Positions 9,638-18,129 of a stretch of 64,000 nt of DNA are shown one piece after another (the stretch's first letter is position 1; the number at the start of each line of letters is the position of its first letter). The notes under the pieces were generated by a model. It did not search any database, had not been told where the DNA came from, and saw only the letters and a program-made list of their open reading frames with translations. The stretch is from positions 1 through 64,000 of the forward strand of contig JAJVII010000006.1 of NCBI GenBank assembly GCA_022072085.1. Reading direction: 5' to 3'. Source of the DNA: Phycisphaerae bacterium (GTDB taxonomy: Bacteria; Planctomycetota; Phycisphaerae; JAJVII01). Both the position numbers and the translations under genes were made by a program.

Positions 9638-11443
9638 ATGACGACGGCCTCCGCGCGCGACGACTGCGATCAGCCCGCCGATTCGGCCGCTCTGTGCGGC
9701 CGGGATCCGCCGCGCCCGGATCAGTGGCGGGGCAGGGACTGGGGTTGCTTGCTGCTGCTGGCGGTGTTGCTGGTGGCGCCGACGGGCACGCGGATGCGCG
9801 ACCGGGCGCTGGACAATCACGAGGCATTCGTCGCGGTCACGGTCCGGGGCATGCTGACCAGCGGCGACTGGGTGGTCCCGCGCTTCAATGGCGAGCCGCG
9901 GCTGAACAAGACGCCGCTGCAATACTGGGCCGGGGCGCTGGCGTCCATGGCGTTCGCCGGCGGCCGCCCGACGGTGGAGATGTCGCGCCTGCCCTCGCTG
10001 CTGGGAGCGCTGCTGGCGGCGGCGATGGTCTTCGTGATCGGCCGGGACGCCTTCAGCCGACGAGCCGGGTTGATGGGCGCCGCCATCTTCGCCACCACCC
10101 TGGCGGCCATCCGTTACGGAACTTACGCCCGTCCTGAAATGCTGATGACCGGCCTGGTGACGCTCTGCTTCGCCGCGTTCTGGCTGGGCCTGCGGGCAGC
10201 GACTCTCCGCCGCCAGGTCGCCTGGTTCTCGACCTTCTGGATCAGCCTGGGCCTGGCCAACCTGGCCAAGGGCCCCGTTCCGCTGGCTGTCGTCGGCGGC
10301 ACGCTGGTCGTGTTCTTCGCGGTCAGCGGGCTGTGGCGGAAGATTCCGCGGATGCTGCCGGTCCTCGGGCCGTTGCTGACGGTCGCGGTGCTGGCGCCCT
10401 GGCCGCTGCTGCTGATGACGCGAATCGACCACCCCTTCTCGCAGATGCTTGGCGAGATCGAACTGCACGCCGGCGGCATGACCTCCGGGCGAAGCCACCA
10501 CCACGCCTTCTTCTACTACGTCAGCGCATTCGTCGTGCTCTCGACGCCCTGGTGGCTGTTCATCCCCGGGGCGATGGCGTCGCCGTTCGTGGGGGCGCTG
10601 AAGCGTTTTCGCAAGCCGCTACTGCTTTGCTGGCTGTGGCTGGTGGTCACGGTGATCGTCTTCACGCTGGGGAAGGAAAAGCGGGAGCACTACATCCTGC
10701 CGGCCATGCCGGCGGTTGCGCTGATGATGGGCCTTGTGGCCGAGGACCTGTTCTTCATGCGGCGATGGCTGACCGAGCGGACTGCCCGGTTGGTCATGGC
10801 GTTCAGCGCCGCAGCCATGGCCGTGGTCGTCGCGGTCGTGGGCGCGGCCGCCTGGCTGAGCCATGTCTGGATCGCCCGCAACTGGCAGATTGGCTACTGG
10901 GATTCGCCCCTGGTGATGCGGGCGCAACCGCTGTCCGACTGGATTCTGGCGGCGGCCGGGCTGGCGGCGGCGCTGTGCGTCACGGGCTGGGCGCTGCTGC
11001 GCGTCGGGAGGCCTCGCGGGGCGTTCGTCGCCCTGGTGCTGGCCTGCGCCGGCGGGGCGACGCTCTACATGATGGGCGACGAGCGTGTGGACATGGCCCT
11101 CGATTTCCGCACGAACGGCCTGGAGTTGAGCCGGCGCCTTCCGCCTCCTATCGAGATTTGCTTCTACGGCGATGTCGAGGAGCGGACGATCTTCTACGTC
11201 GGGCGCGACTCGCGCGTCTTCGACGAGAACAAGGAGGGGCTTGCCCGGCTACGGAGCTACCTGGCGTCGACGGACGGCCCGGTGGTCGTCGTCGGCGAGT
11301 GGCCGGTTTCGGCGGTGCTGCACAGCCAGCCGGAGTTGACGAAGATCGCCAGCCTGCCCGGCCCGCGCAAGAGCTTGTTCGAAACCCCGTCTCGCGTGGA
11401 CGTCTTCGCGAACCCGGCTGGGCGGGCCGCGGCTGTGCCGTGA
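9638..11443 (+). CDS. ArnT/PMT-type membrane glycosyltransferase
   Basis: A 601-residue multi-spanning GT-C glycosyltransferase of the ArnT/protein-mannosyltransferase fold, which moves a sugar from a polyprenyl-phosphate carrier to an envelope acceptor on the outer face of the inner membrane. After the first helix (residues ~36-50) comes the acidic loop ALDNHEAF (Asp59, Glu62), then LNKTPLQYW (Lys91), matching the D-x2-E and K-P-x-L-x-Y-W signatures of ArnT-like enzymes. About a dozen hydrophobic segments follow, then a soluble C-terminal domain. The ATG at 9638 follows a TACACT box (9624-9629) by only eight bases, so the mRNA may be leaderless. It converges with a second PMT-type gene 25 bases downstream. 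The acceptor (lipid A, other lipid or protein) cannot be told from sequence. Confidence 0.85.
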   Translation: MTTASARDDCDQPADSAALCGRDPPRPDQWRGRDWGCLLLLAVLLVAPTGTRMRDRALDNHEAFVAVTVRGMLTSGDWVVPRFNGEPRLNKTPLQYWAGALASMAFAGGRPTVEMSRLPSLLGALLAAAMVFVIGRDAFSRRAGLMGAAIFATTLAAIRYGTYARPEMLMTGLVTLCFAAFWLGLRAATLRRQVAWFSTFWISLGLANLAKGPVPLAVVGGTLVVFFAVSGLWRKIPRMLPVLGPLLTVAVLAPWPLLLMTRIDHPFSQMLGEIELHAGGMTSGRSHHHAFFYYVSAFVVLSTPWWLFIPGAMASPFVGALKRFRKPLLLCWLWLVVTVIVFTLGKEKREHYILPAMPAVALMMGLVAEDLFFMRRWLTERTARLVMAFSAAAMAVVVAVVGAAAWLSHVWIARNWQIGYWDSPLVMRAQPLSDWILAAAGLAAALCVTGWALLRVGRPRGAFVALVLACAGGATLYMMGDERVDMALDFRTNGLELSRRLPPPIEICFYGDVEERTIFYVGRDSRVFDENKEGLARLRSYLASTDGPVVVVGEWPVSAVLHSQPELTKIASLPGPRKSLFETPSRVDVFANPAGRAAAVP

Positions 11444-11468
11444 CGCCCGATGCGGCGGCCTCGTCTGG

Positions 11469-13175
11469 CTATTGCGGGCCGGGCTGCTCCGCGAACTCGG
11501 CGTGATTGGTGATCAGCCGGAACTCCTGCGGCCCGCTGGCCACCGTGTAGATCAGTGAGTCGCCCATTGCCTCGGCCAGCCGGCGCATCTGCGCATCGCT
11601 GGCGACCAGGCAGAGCACGGGCCTGTCGCCCTTGAACAGCGCGACCAGGTCCGGCAGTTCCTCAGGATTGGTAGCATCGGGGTTGGTGAATGCGATTCGG
11701 CCGGCGTAGAGGGGGAAGGAATACCGCCGCGAACCGGCGAAGGCAAGGGCGGTGTCCGGCGTGGCGATCCGTTTGGCCAGCAACCCCATGTCGCGCCGGC
11801 TGATCTGCTCGTAGACCATCGGCGCGACCCAGCCTAGCGCGAAGACCTCCAGCAGGAGCATGCAGCCGAATGCCAGTGCGGCAAACCGGCCTCGCCGTCC
11901 GCGCGCCAGCAACCAGAGCATTGCGAGGGCCGCCAGGATCAGGACGGCGGCGGCGGAGAAGTAGACCGCGTCCAGTCGGCCGAAGTAATGCTGGCACCAG
12001 CCCAAGATGGCCATGCTGACGACGAGTGCGCCGGCCATTGCCCGGGCGCCGTGCAGGTAGAGCCGGTCCGGGCGGCGGCCGGCGATCCACGCGGCCATCG
12101 GGGGGGCCATCAGCACGGCCAGCGGCGGGAAGCAGGGCAGGATGTAGTGCATCAGCTTGGTTGTGCTGATGCTGAACAGGATAAGAGGAATCGCCGCGGC
12201 CAGCCAGACCAGCCACATGGATCGACCCAGGCGGCGGTCTTCCTGTCGCCAGGGGGCGGTTCGCATCAGCCCGCCGGGCAGATAGATCGTCCACGGCCAC
12301 AGCCCGCCCAGCAGGATCGGGATGTAGAACAGGAAGTTGAGCCGGTGGCCATGGCCGCCGCTGGCGAACCGCTCCACGTTCTCGACGAAGAAGAAGTGGC
12401 CGAGGAAGCCGGGATCGTCCCTTGCGATGAGCAGCGCCGGCGGCAGCACGATCGCCAGCAGGATCGCCAAGCCGACGGGGTTGAGGAACTCCAGCACCCG
12501 CAGCGGGCGGCGTTGCACGAGCATATAGCAGCCGACGATCGCGCAGATCAGCGCCAGGGCAGCGGGGCCCTTCACCAGCACCGCCATTGCGGCCAGACCG
12601 TAGAAACCGGCCCACTGTTGCCATAGGCCCAGCGGGCGGCGGGGCCGCTGTGGCCCGGGCGCGGCGGGGCCGCGATCCTCCCACCGCCAGAACCACCAGA
12701 TGGCCGCCCACATGAACGCCGCGAAGGGCATCTCCATGCGATACCAGCGGGCGAGGAAGATGAACTCCACACCGGTCAGCAGCGTCAGCCCCGCGATCAG
12801 ACCGGCCAGCGGACCGGCCAGCCGACGGGCCATGTCCCACGTGACCAGCACCGCCAGAAGTGTTGCCAGGGCGCTGATGAGTCGGCCGGCCAGAACGAAG
12901 TTGCCGACGGCCTTCTGCGTGACGGCGACGATCCAAAAGTAGGGCGGCGGCTTGTCGACGTAGGGCTTGCCCTCCAGTTGCGGCACGGTCCAGTGCCCGT
13001 TGTGCAGGACGTCCTGGACGATCAGCGCGCACCGCGACTCGTCGGGATCCATAAGCGGCAGAGAGACAATGCGCAGGCCAGTCAGCAGGAGAGTGGCCAG
13101 CACAAGAGTGGCGACGGCGACCGCGGGCCGGGCGAGCAGTGGGACGGCGGCATGTTCGGGGGGCTCGGGCTGCAC
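11469..13175 (-). CDS. Second ArnT/PMT-type membrane glycosyltransferase
   Basis: A 568-residue GT-C enzyme, clearly related in plan to the gene at 9638 but not a close copy. After TM1 the acidic loop reads MDPDESR (Asp43, Asp45, Glu46, Arg48) and is followed by YVDKPPPYFW (Lys75), a textbook ArnT-family signature. At least ten further hydrophobic segments follow. Translation starts at GTG with AGGAG five to six bases upstream. The gene is transcribed away from the response-regulator gene at 13341 across a 165-bp intergenic region containing two palindromes, which suggests regulation by that two-component system. It likely uses a polyprenyl-phosphate sugar made by the GT2 enzyme at 15595 (inference). 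Confidence 0.88.
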   Translation of the reverse strand: MQPEPPEHAAVPLLARPAVAVATLVLATLLLTGLRIVSLPLMDPDESRCALIVQDVLHNGHWTVPQLEGKPYVDKPPPYFWIVAVTQKAVGNFVLAGRLISALATLLAVLVTWDMARRLAGPLAGLIAGLTLLTGVEFIFLARWYRMEMPFAAFMWAAIWWFWRWEDRGPAAPGPQRPRRPLGLWQQWAGFYGLAAMAVLVKGPAALALICAIVGCYMLVQRRPLRVLEFLNPVGLAILLAIVLPPALLIARDDPGFLGHFFFVENVERFASGGHGHRLNFLFYIPILLGGLWPWTIYLPGGLMRTAPWRQEDRRLGRSMWLVWLAAAIPLILFSISTTKLMHYILPCFPPLAVLMAPPMAAWIAGRRPDRLYLHGARAMAGALVVSMAILGWCQHYFGRLDAVYFSAAAVLILAALAMLWLLARGRRGRFAALAFGCMLLLEVFALGWVAPMVYEQISRRDMGLLAKRIATPDTALAFAGSRRYSFPLYAGRIAFTNPDATNPEELPDLVALFKGDRPVLCLVASDAQMRRLAEAMGDSLIYTVASGPQEFRLITNHAEFAEQPGPQ

Positions 13176-13193
13176 CGACGCTCCTGTTACATG

Positions 13194-13209
13194 GAACCGC
13201 GTACGGTTC
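13194..13209. promoter_or_regulatory. Palindromic operator candidate
   Basis: GAACCG-CGTA-CGGTTC is a perfect 6-bp inverted repeat with a 4-bp centre. It lies between the divergently transcribed PMT-type gene (minus) and the response-regulator gene (plus), just upstream of the PMT ribosome-binding site. Position and symmetry fit a site for a dimeric regulator, but OmpR-type proteins usually bind direct repeats, so the binder is uncertain. Confidence 0.35.
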
Positions 13210-13281
13210 TACGCGCCCGGGGATGAAGTCAGCCTGAGAGCGTGCGTGAAAACCCGCCGGCCCCGGCCAAAATACCTTCAG

Positions 13282-13304
13282 GGACACTTCATGTCCGATA
13301 CAAT
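13282..13304 (+). promoter_or_regulatory. Short palindrome and -10 box ahead of the two-component operon
   Basis: GGACA-CTTCA-TGTCC (13282-13296) is a perfect 5-bp inverted repeat. It is followed directly by TACAAT (13299-13304), a good -10 box 36 bases before the response-regulator ATG at 13341. No convincing -35 box is present, as expected for an activator-dependent promoter. The palindrome would occupy the spacer region. Confidence 0.4.
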
Positions 13305-13340
13305 ATACCCGCGCGTTACGCAAGCGGGAGCTTTGGGTTC

Positions 13341-14021
13341 ATGCGAGCACTGGTCATCGAAGACGAGCCGCGGCTGGCCCGCAACATCGCCCGGATGTTG
13401 CGCGAGGAGGTCGGCTATGCCGTGGACGTCTCCGGCGACGGCGAAGACGGGCTGCACATGGCCCGGACCAACCCTTACGACATCGTCATCCTCGACCTGA
13501 TGCTGCCGCGGCTGGACGGCTTGTCGCTGCTGCGGCAACTGCGGTCGGACTCGGTGACCACCCCGGTGCTGATCCTGACGGCCCGCGGCGGCACGGACGA
13601 CGTGGTCGCGGGCCTTGACGCCGGCAGCGACGACTATCTGACCAAGCCGTTTGAAGCGGCCGAATTGCTGGCCCGCTGCAAGGCGCTCGTGCGGCGCAGC
13701 TACGGGTCGGCCGACGACGCCGTCCGCGTCGGCGACCTGGTCATCGACACCGGCGCTCGTCGCGTGACGCGGGGCGGACGGCGGATCGTCCTGCCGCCGA
13801 TGGAATACCACCTGCTGGAGTACCTCGCCCGGCGGAAGAATGAGGTGGTCAGCAAGACCGAGATTCTCGAACATCTTTACGAGTTCGACTGGGAACGGTT
13901 CAGCAACGTCATCGAGGTCTACATCTCCGCGCTGCGGCGCAAGCTCGACCAGGACGGCGAGCCGGGGTTGATCGTCACCCATCGCGGAATGGGCTACATG
14001 CTCCAGGAGCCCGGCGAGTGA
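13341..14021 (+). CDS. OmpR/PhoB-family response regulator
   Basis: A 226-residue two-component response regulator. The receiver domain has the acidic pair Glu7/Asp8, phospho-acceptor Asp52 (VILDLMLP), Thr79 and Lys101 (LTKPFE). The C-terminal winged-helix domain contains the typical FSNVIEVYISALRRKLD and VTHRGMGYML segments, so it should bind DNA as a phosphorylated dimer. The ATG at 13341 begins exactly at the receiver fold, so the longer in-frame extension to 13242 is unlikely. Its stop overlaps the start of the kinase gene, showing translational coupling. Divergent to a PMT-type glycosyltransferase and upstream of glycan genes, it probably controls envelope sugar modification (inference). 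Confidence 0.93.
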   Translation: MRALVIEDEPRLARNIARMLREEVGYAVDVSGDGEDGLHMARTNPYDIVILDLMLPRLDGLSLLRQLRSDSVTTPVLILTARGGTDDVVAGLDAGSDDYLTKPFEAAELLARCKALVRRSYGSADDAVRVGDLVIDTGARRVTRGGRRIVLPPMEYHLLEYLARRKNEVVSKTEILEHLYEFDWERFSNVIEVYISALRRKLDQDGEPGLIVTHRGMGYMLQEPGE

Positions 14022-15523
14022 TCCGTCGGTCCGTCACAGTCCGGCTCGTTCTCACCGTCATGGCCCTGGAGTCGCTGCTGATAGCCTGCCTGGCGGCGAC
14101 GGTTTACGTCACGTCCAACGACTACTTTCACACGGAATTCGATGGCACGCTGGCCGCCCGCGCCGAGGCCATCGCGTCGCTCGTCGAGGCGGACGCGGCG
14201 GGAAGGCCGGCCATGGAGACGCCGCCGCTGCCCATCTCGCGGCGCTCGCCGCACTCGCAGCATCCTGATCTCTACCGCGTCTGGACCGATGAGGGCCGCG
14301 TGCTGAGCGAATCGGGCGAACTGGCCGCCGGAACGCCGACGCCATGGATACAGGGCGTCGCCCAGCCCAACCCGGGGGAGCGACAGATATTCGATTCCCG
14401 CTGGCGGGGCGAAAACTATCGCGGCATCTGGATTCGCGTTCCAGTTCCCCTGTCCGACAGTCTTTCGGGGGAGGCCCCGCACGCCCCGACCTACTGCAAC
14501 ATCGTTCTGGCCATTTCAGCACGCAAGCTGCACGACCAGTCGGAGGACATGGTAGACCGGCTGCTGATCGTGTCGGCGGTCATGCTGACGCTGTCGGCGG
14601 CATTCACGGCGCTGCTGGTGAAGTGGGCGCTGCGTCCCATCCGGCGGGCCGCCCGCGAACTCGAATCGATCGACCTGGCCAACCTGGACGCCCGCCCGGT
14701 CGGGTCGCAGGACGCCCCGCGGGAGATCGGGCCTTTCGTGCGGACGCTCAACGAGATGCTGTCTCGACTGGCAGGGGCGTTCAGGCGACAGCGGAACTTC
14801 ATCGCCAACGCGTCGCACGAACTACGGACGCCGATGGCCGTCATCAAGTCAACTGTGCAGGGGGCCCTGCGGCGGGCCCGGTCGAGCGAGGACTACCGAG
14901 CGACGCTCGACGAGGTGCTGGAGGATCTCTCGCGGATCGAGCACCTGGTGGATCAGCTCCTGTTGCTGGCGCGGCTGGACGAGGGGGCGGTGGAGACCAC
15001 GCCGGTCGGAAGCTTCTCGCTGTGGACGTTGCTGTCGGAGGTGCTCGTCCGCTACCAGGGCGAGGCGGCCGACGCCGGCGTGCGGCTGAACTGGCCACAG
15101 TTGCCCGAGGTGAAGATGATCGGCCATGCCGACCTGGCCGACCGGCTGTTCGACAATCTGGTGAGCAACGCGATCCGCTACAACCGCGAAGGCGGAGAAG
15201 TGACCGTTCGACAGTGGCAGGCCGACGGACAGGCGCGGGTGGAGGTGTTCAACACCGGCCCGCGGATACCGCAGGCTGATCTGACGCGGGTGTTCGACCG
15301 CTTCTTCCGAGTGGAGGGGTCGCGCAGCCGCGACGCCCGCCACGCTGCGACAACCGGGACGGGCCTGGGGCTGTCGATCGCCCGTGAGATCGTGCAGCGC
15401 CACGGCGGTCGGATCGAAGCCCTGAACGTCGAGGGGGGCGTTGTCTTCGCGGTGAGCCTGCCGCTGGCGCCGCCGGAGCGGACAGCCGACGGGCGGGGGC
15501 AGGATCGGCGGGACAAGGGGTAG
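14018..15523 (+). CDS. Sensor histidine kinase, partner of the OmpR-type regulator
   Basis: A 501-residue membrane kinase. TM1 (about residues 8-32) is followed by an extracytoplasmic domain (33-180), TM2 (~184-206, LLIVSAVMLTLSAAFTALLV), a HAMP linker (WALRPIRRAARELESIDLANL), a dimerisation domain with NASHELRTPMAV (phospho-acceptor His267), and an ATPase domain (DNLVSNAIRYN, FDRFFRVEGSRS, GTGLGLSIA). It starts at GTG 14018 inside the end of the regulator gene (GTGA overlap), so the two form one operon. The sensor loop has no motif I recognise. The arrangement matches PmrB/QseC-type kinases that respond to envelope signals (family knowledge); the signal here is unknown. Confidence 0.92.
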   Translation: MIRRSVTVRLVLTVMALESLLIACLAATVYVTSNDYFHTEFDGTLAARAEAIASLVEADAAGRPAMETPPLPISRRSPHSQHPDLYRVWTDEGRVLSESGELAAGTPTPWIQGVAQPNPGERQIFDSRWRGENYRGIWIRVPVPLSDSLSGEAPHAPTYCNIVLAISARKLHDQSEDMVDRLLIVSAVMLTLSAAFTALLVKWALRPIRRAARELESIDLANLDARPVGSQDAPREIGPFVRTLNEMLSRLAGAFRRQRNFIANASHELRTPMAVIKSTVQGALRRARSSEDYRATLDEVLEDLSRIEHLVDQLLLLARLDEGAVETTPVGSFSLWTLLSEVLVRYQGEAADAGVRLNWPQLPEVKMIGHADLADRLFDNLVSNAIRYNREGGEVTVRQWQADGQARVEVFNTGPRIPQADLTRVFDRFFRVEGSRSRDARHAATTGTGLGLSIAREIVQRHGGRIEALNVEGGVVFAVSLPLAPPERTADGRGQDRRDKG

Positions 15524-15555
15524 GTTGCGGCTTCACCCCGGGGGAGTCGTCTTGC

Positions 15556-15561
15556 TATAAT
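15556..15561 (+). promoter_or_regulatory. -10 box ahead of the glycan operon
   Basis: A perfect TATAAT lies 33 bases before the ATG at 15595. A weak TTCACC box sits 18 bp upstream (15532-15537). Transcription from here would start near 15568. That leaves the ATG at 15595 as a normal start and the GTG at 15571 as a possible leaderless one. Confidence 0.4.
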
Positions 15562-15594
15562 GCCCGACTTGTGCTTGATCGGGGTAACCGGGAC

Positions 15595-16635
15595 ATGCTC
15601 GACAGAGATCGCAGATCGCAATCGTCGGACGCGGCGCCGGACGTCTCCATCGTCGTGCCGCTCTACAACGAGGTCGACGCCCTGCCGCAGCTTCACGAGC
15701 GGATCGTCGCGGCCATGGCGCCGTTGGGGCGGACGTGGGAGTTGGTGATGATCAACGACGGCTCGACCGACGGCACGGGCGAGTGTCTGGCCAAGCTGGC
15801 CGCGGCGGACCCGCACATCGTTGCGGTTGAACTGGCCCGCAACGCGGGGCAGACGTCGGCCTTGTCGGCTGGCTTTGACACGGCCACTGGGCGCGTCGTC
15901 GTTGCCATGGACGGCGACCTCCAGCATGACCCGGCCGAGATTCCGAATTTTCTGGACGGCATCGACCGGGGATACGACCTGGTCAGCGGGTGGCGGAAGA
16001 ACCGCGTCGACGGTCCGCTGCGGAAGATTCCCAGCCGCATCGCCAACTGGATCATCGGGCGGATCAGCGGCGTGCAGATTCACGACTTCGGCACGACGTT
16101 CAAGGCCTACCGCCGCGAACTGCTGGACGGCCTGCGTCTGTACGGCGACATGCACCGCTACATCCCCGCGGTGGCGACGCAGCGGGGCGCCCGCATCTGC
16201 GAGGTGCCGATCAAGAACATTCCGCGTCCGCACGGCAAGAGCAACTACGGCATCGGCCGCACGTTCGGCGTGATGCTCGACCTGATCGCGTTGCGTTTCT
16301 TCCTGAAGTATCTGCACCGTCCTCTGCGATTCTTCGGCAAGCTGGCCCTTTACAGTTGGGCGATTAGCTTCCTGCTGGGCCTCTACGTTCTGGGCGACAA
16401 GTTGATCTACGGTGTGCCCATCTTCGGGAATCACGGCCCGCTGGCCGGAGCGTCATTCGTCCTACTGCTGATGGGGACGGTGTTCATCGCCACCGGCCTG
16501 ATTGGCGAGATCCTCGTCCGCATTTATCACGAGGGAACCGGGCGCACGACCTACGTGATCCGCACGGTCACGCGCCGCGAGACCCCGTCCGCCGACACCG
16601 CCGGGCCGGCCGCGCAGCAGCTCGTAAGCAAGTAG
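15595..16635 (+). CDS. ArnC/GtrB-like polyprenyl-phosphate glycosyltransferase (GT2)
   Basis: A 346-residue GT2 enzyme expected to load a sugar from a nucleotide donor onto undecaprenyl phosphate at the cytoplasmic face of the inner membrane. It shows VSIVVPLYNE (from residue 17), NDGSTDGT (Asp55), MDGDLQHDP (Asp106 and Asp108, metal and donor binding) and WRKNRVDG. Two C-terminal hydrophobic segments, SWAISFLLGLYVLGDKLI and FVLLLMGTVFIATGLIGEIL, anchor it, as in ArnC, GtrB and DPM1-like proteins. The gene heads a tight cluster with the LABN protein (10-base gap) and the deacetylase (4-base overlap). The sugar is not predictable from sequence. Confidence 0.9.
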   Translation: MLDRDRRSQSSDAAPDVSIVVPLYNEVDALPQLHERIVAAMAPLGRTWELVMINDGSTDGTGECLAKLAAADPHIVAVELARNAGQTSALSAGFDTATGRVVVAMDGDLQHDPAEIPNFLDGIDRGYDLVSGWRKNRVDGPLRKIPSRIANWIIGRISGVQIHDFGTTFKAYRRELLDGLRLYGDMHRYIPAVATQRGARICEVPIKNIPRPHGKSNYGIGRTFGVMLDLIALRFFLKYLHRPLRFFGKLALYSWAISFLLGLYVLGDKLIYGVPIFGNHGPLAGASFVLLLMGTVFIATGLIGEILVRIYHEGTGRTTYVIRTVTRRETPSADTAGPAAQQLVSK

Positions 16636-16645
16636 GAGAACCCCC

Positions 16646-16999
16646 ATGCTCATCCTGGCCGAGTCCGGCGAGACGCTGAGGCTCTTTGCCGAGCATCCCT
16701 GGTGGGTCGGCCTGGGCCTGCTGGGGGAATTGGTCTTCATGGCCCGGTTCGTCGTCCAGTGGGTCGCCAGCGAGCGGGCCAAGCGGAGTCATGTGCCGGT
16801 CGTCTTTTGGTACCTGTCACTGCTGGGCACGCTGATTGTCTTGATCTACGCCGTGTGGCGGCGCGATCCGGTCTTTATTCTCGGCCAATCGCTGCCGGTC
16901 GTCATCTACTTCCGCAACCTCGTGCTGATTTACCGCCACCAGGAGGTCGAGCCGGCCCAGGCGACCGCGGCCCCGCCCCGAGGCGGGCAGGCCTCATGA
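16646..16999 (+). CDS. LABN-domain small membrane protein
   Basis: A 117-residue membrane protein with the lipid A biosynthesis N-terminal (LABN) domain. It has three hydrophobic segments and the family pattern FVVQWVASERAKRSHVPVVFWYLSLLGTLIVLIYAVWRRDPVFILGQSLPVVIYFRNLVLI. Such proteins are known as short stand-alone genes or fusions next to GT2 and PMT-type genes; their biochemical role is not settled. The ATG at 16646 is preceded by AGGAGAACCCCC. The stop overlaps the next ATG (ATGA), so it is translated together with the deacetylase. The charged C-terminal tail (EVEPAQATAAPPRGGQAS) is probably cytoplasmic. Confidence 0.88.
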   Translation: MLILAESGETLRLFAEHPWWVGLGLLGELVFMARFVVQWVASERAKRSHVPVVFWYLSLLGTLIVLIYAVWRRDPVFILGQSLPVVIYFRNLVLIYRHQEVEPAQATAAPPRGGQAS

Positions 17000-17868
17000 G
17001 CAAGCTCCTGGTCATCAACGCCGACGACTTCGGCATGACCGACGCGATCACCGACGGCATCTGCCGGGCCGCCCGCGCCGGCGCCCTGACCAGCACCACG
17101 CTCGTCGCCGCCGGCGGGCCGAAGGCGATCCGGGCCTTGGAGTTGGCCGACGGCATCTCCTCGCTGGGCGTCGGCATTCATCTGAACCTCACGCATGGGC
17201 ACTGCACCGCCGATCCCGCAGAGGTGAGCGACCTGGTCGACGCCGACGGCCGATTCATTCACAAGGGCACGGGCCTGCTCAGGCGATCCAGTGATGCCGG
17301 CTTCCGCGATCAGGTCCGCGCTGAATGGGCCGCCCAGATCGAATGGTTTCTCGCGACGGGCCGCCGCCCCACGCACCTGGACAGCCACAAGCACGTCCAC
17401 GCCGCGCCGCGACTGTTTCGCGTCGCCTGCGAATTGGCCGACCGCTATGAGGTCCCCTTCATCCGCCGTCCGATGGAGGTCTTGTGGCGGGCGCCATGGG
17501 CCCGCCCAGGCCCGCCGCTGAAATGGTTCCGCCGTTGCCGGCAGTGGACGTCGGCCGTCGCGCTCCGGATGCTCAGCGGCCGCTCGACGCGCCGCACGCT
17601 CGCCCGCAGCCGCGTGCGATCGACCGACCGGTTCTACGGCATCGCTGACACCGGCGGCTGGTCGGTGACGATGGTTCGCCGCCTCGTCAGCCGCCTGCGC
17701 CCCGGCCTGTCGGAACTGATGGTCCACCCCGGCCTGTTCGACTCCGACGCGCCGGGCCGCCTGGGCCGATCGCATCCGATGGAACTCGCCTGCCTGCTCG
17801 AGTCCGACCTGCCAGCGTTGGCCCGCGAGCACGGCGTCCGTCTCGTGAACTTCAGGCAGCTTGGCTGA
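16996..17868 (+). CDS. ChbG/HpnK-like carbohydrate deacetylase (YdjC family)
   Basis: A 290-residue member of the YdjC/ChbG/HpnK family of metal-dependent deacetylases acting on N-acetylated sugars. The N terminus LLVINADDFGMTDAITDGI supplies the metal-binding Asp (Asp10/Asp11). GIHLNLTHG gives His62, and THLDSHKHVH (residues 126-135) gives the second metal-binding histidine cluster. Length matches the family. It overlaps the LABN gene by four bases. In this setting it may deacetylate or deformylate a polyprenyl-linked aminosugar before transfer, a job done in the Arn pathway by the unrelated ArnD (inference). Processing of a free oligosaccharide or hopanoid sugar remains possible. Confidence 0.85.
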   Translation: MSKLLVINADDFGMTDAITDGICRAARAGALTSTTLVAAGGPKAIRALELADGISSLGVGIHLNLTHGHCTADPAEVSDLVDADGRFIHKGTGLLRRSSDAGFRDQVRAEWAAQIEWFLATGRRPTHLDSHKHVHAAPRLFRVACELADRYEVPFIRRPMEVLWRAPWARPGPPLKWFRRCRQWTSAVALRMLSGRSTRRTLARSRVRSTDRFYGIADTGGWSVTMVRRLVSRLRPGLSELMVHPGLFDSDAPGRLGRSHPMELACLLESDLPALAREHGVRLVNFRQLG

Positions 17869-18050
17869 CGCGTTCCGCGTCGCCTGCCCACCGCCTCGTC
17901 AAGAATTCACAGTTTCCTTGCACTCCAGCAATGGGGCGGCTGCATGCCGCCGTGAGGCTGAGGGCGCGTCGGGCGTCCGCGGTTGGGTCTCAGGGTTTTC
18001 CCCATGTGGCATCAGTGAAAGCCGGATCACATTTCGAGGTTTCGCTCCGA

Positions 18051-18079
18051 TTGTTTCCGGGCCGCGCGACACGTCTAAT
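18051..18079 (+). promoter_or_regulatory. Sigma-70-like promoter for the sigma-factor gene
   Basis: TTGTTT (18051-18056) and TCTAAT (18074-18079) are spaced by 17 bp, 51 bases before the GTG start at 18130. The rest of the 261-bp gap 17869-18129 holds nothing I recognise. Confidence 0.5.
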
Positions 18080-18129
18080 CGCTGAATGACGGGACGAATC
18101 CTGACTCAAGGACGTAAGAGAGGTGGACC

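Noticed and set aside
17861-18085. 74-residue ORF before the sigma factor
   Set aside because: It lacks a ribosome site, overlaps the promoter region and has no family features.
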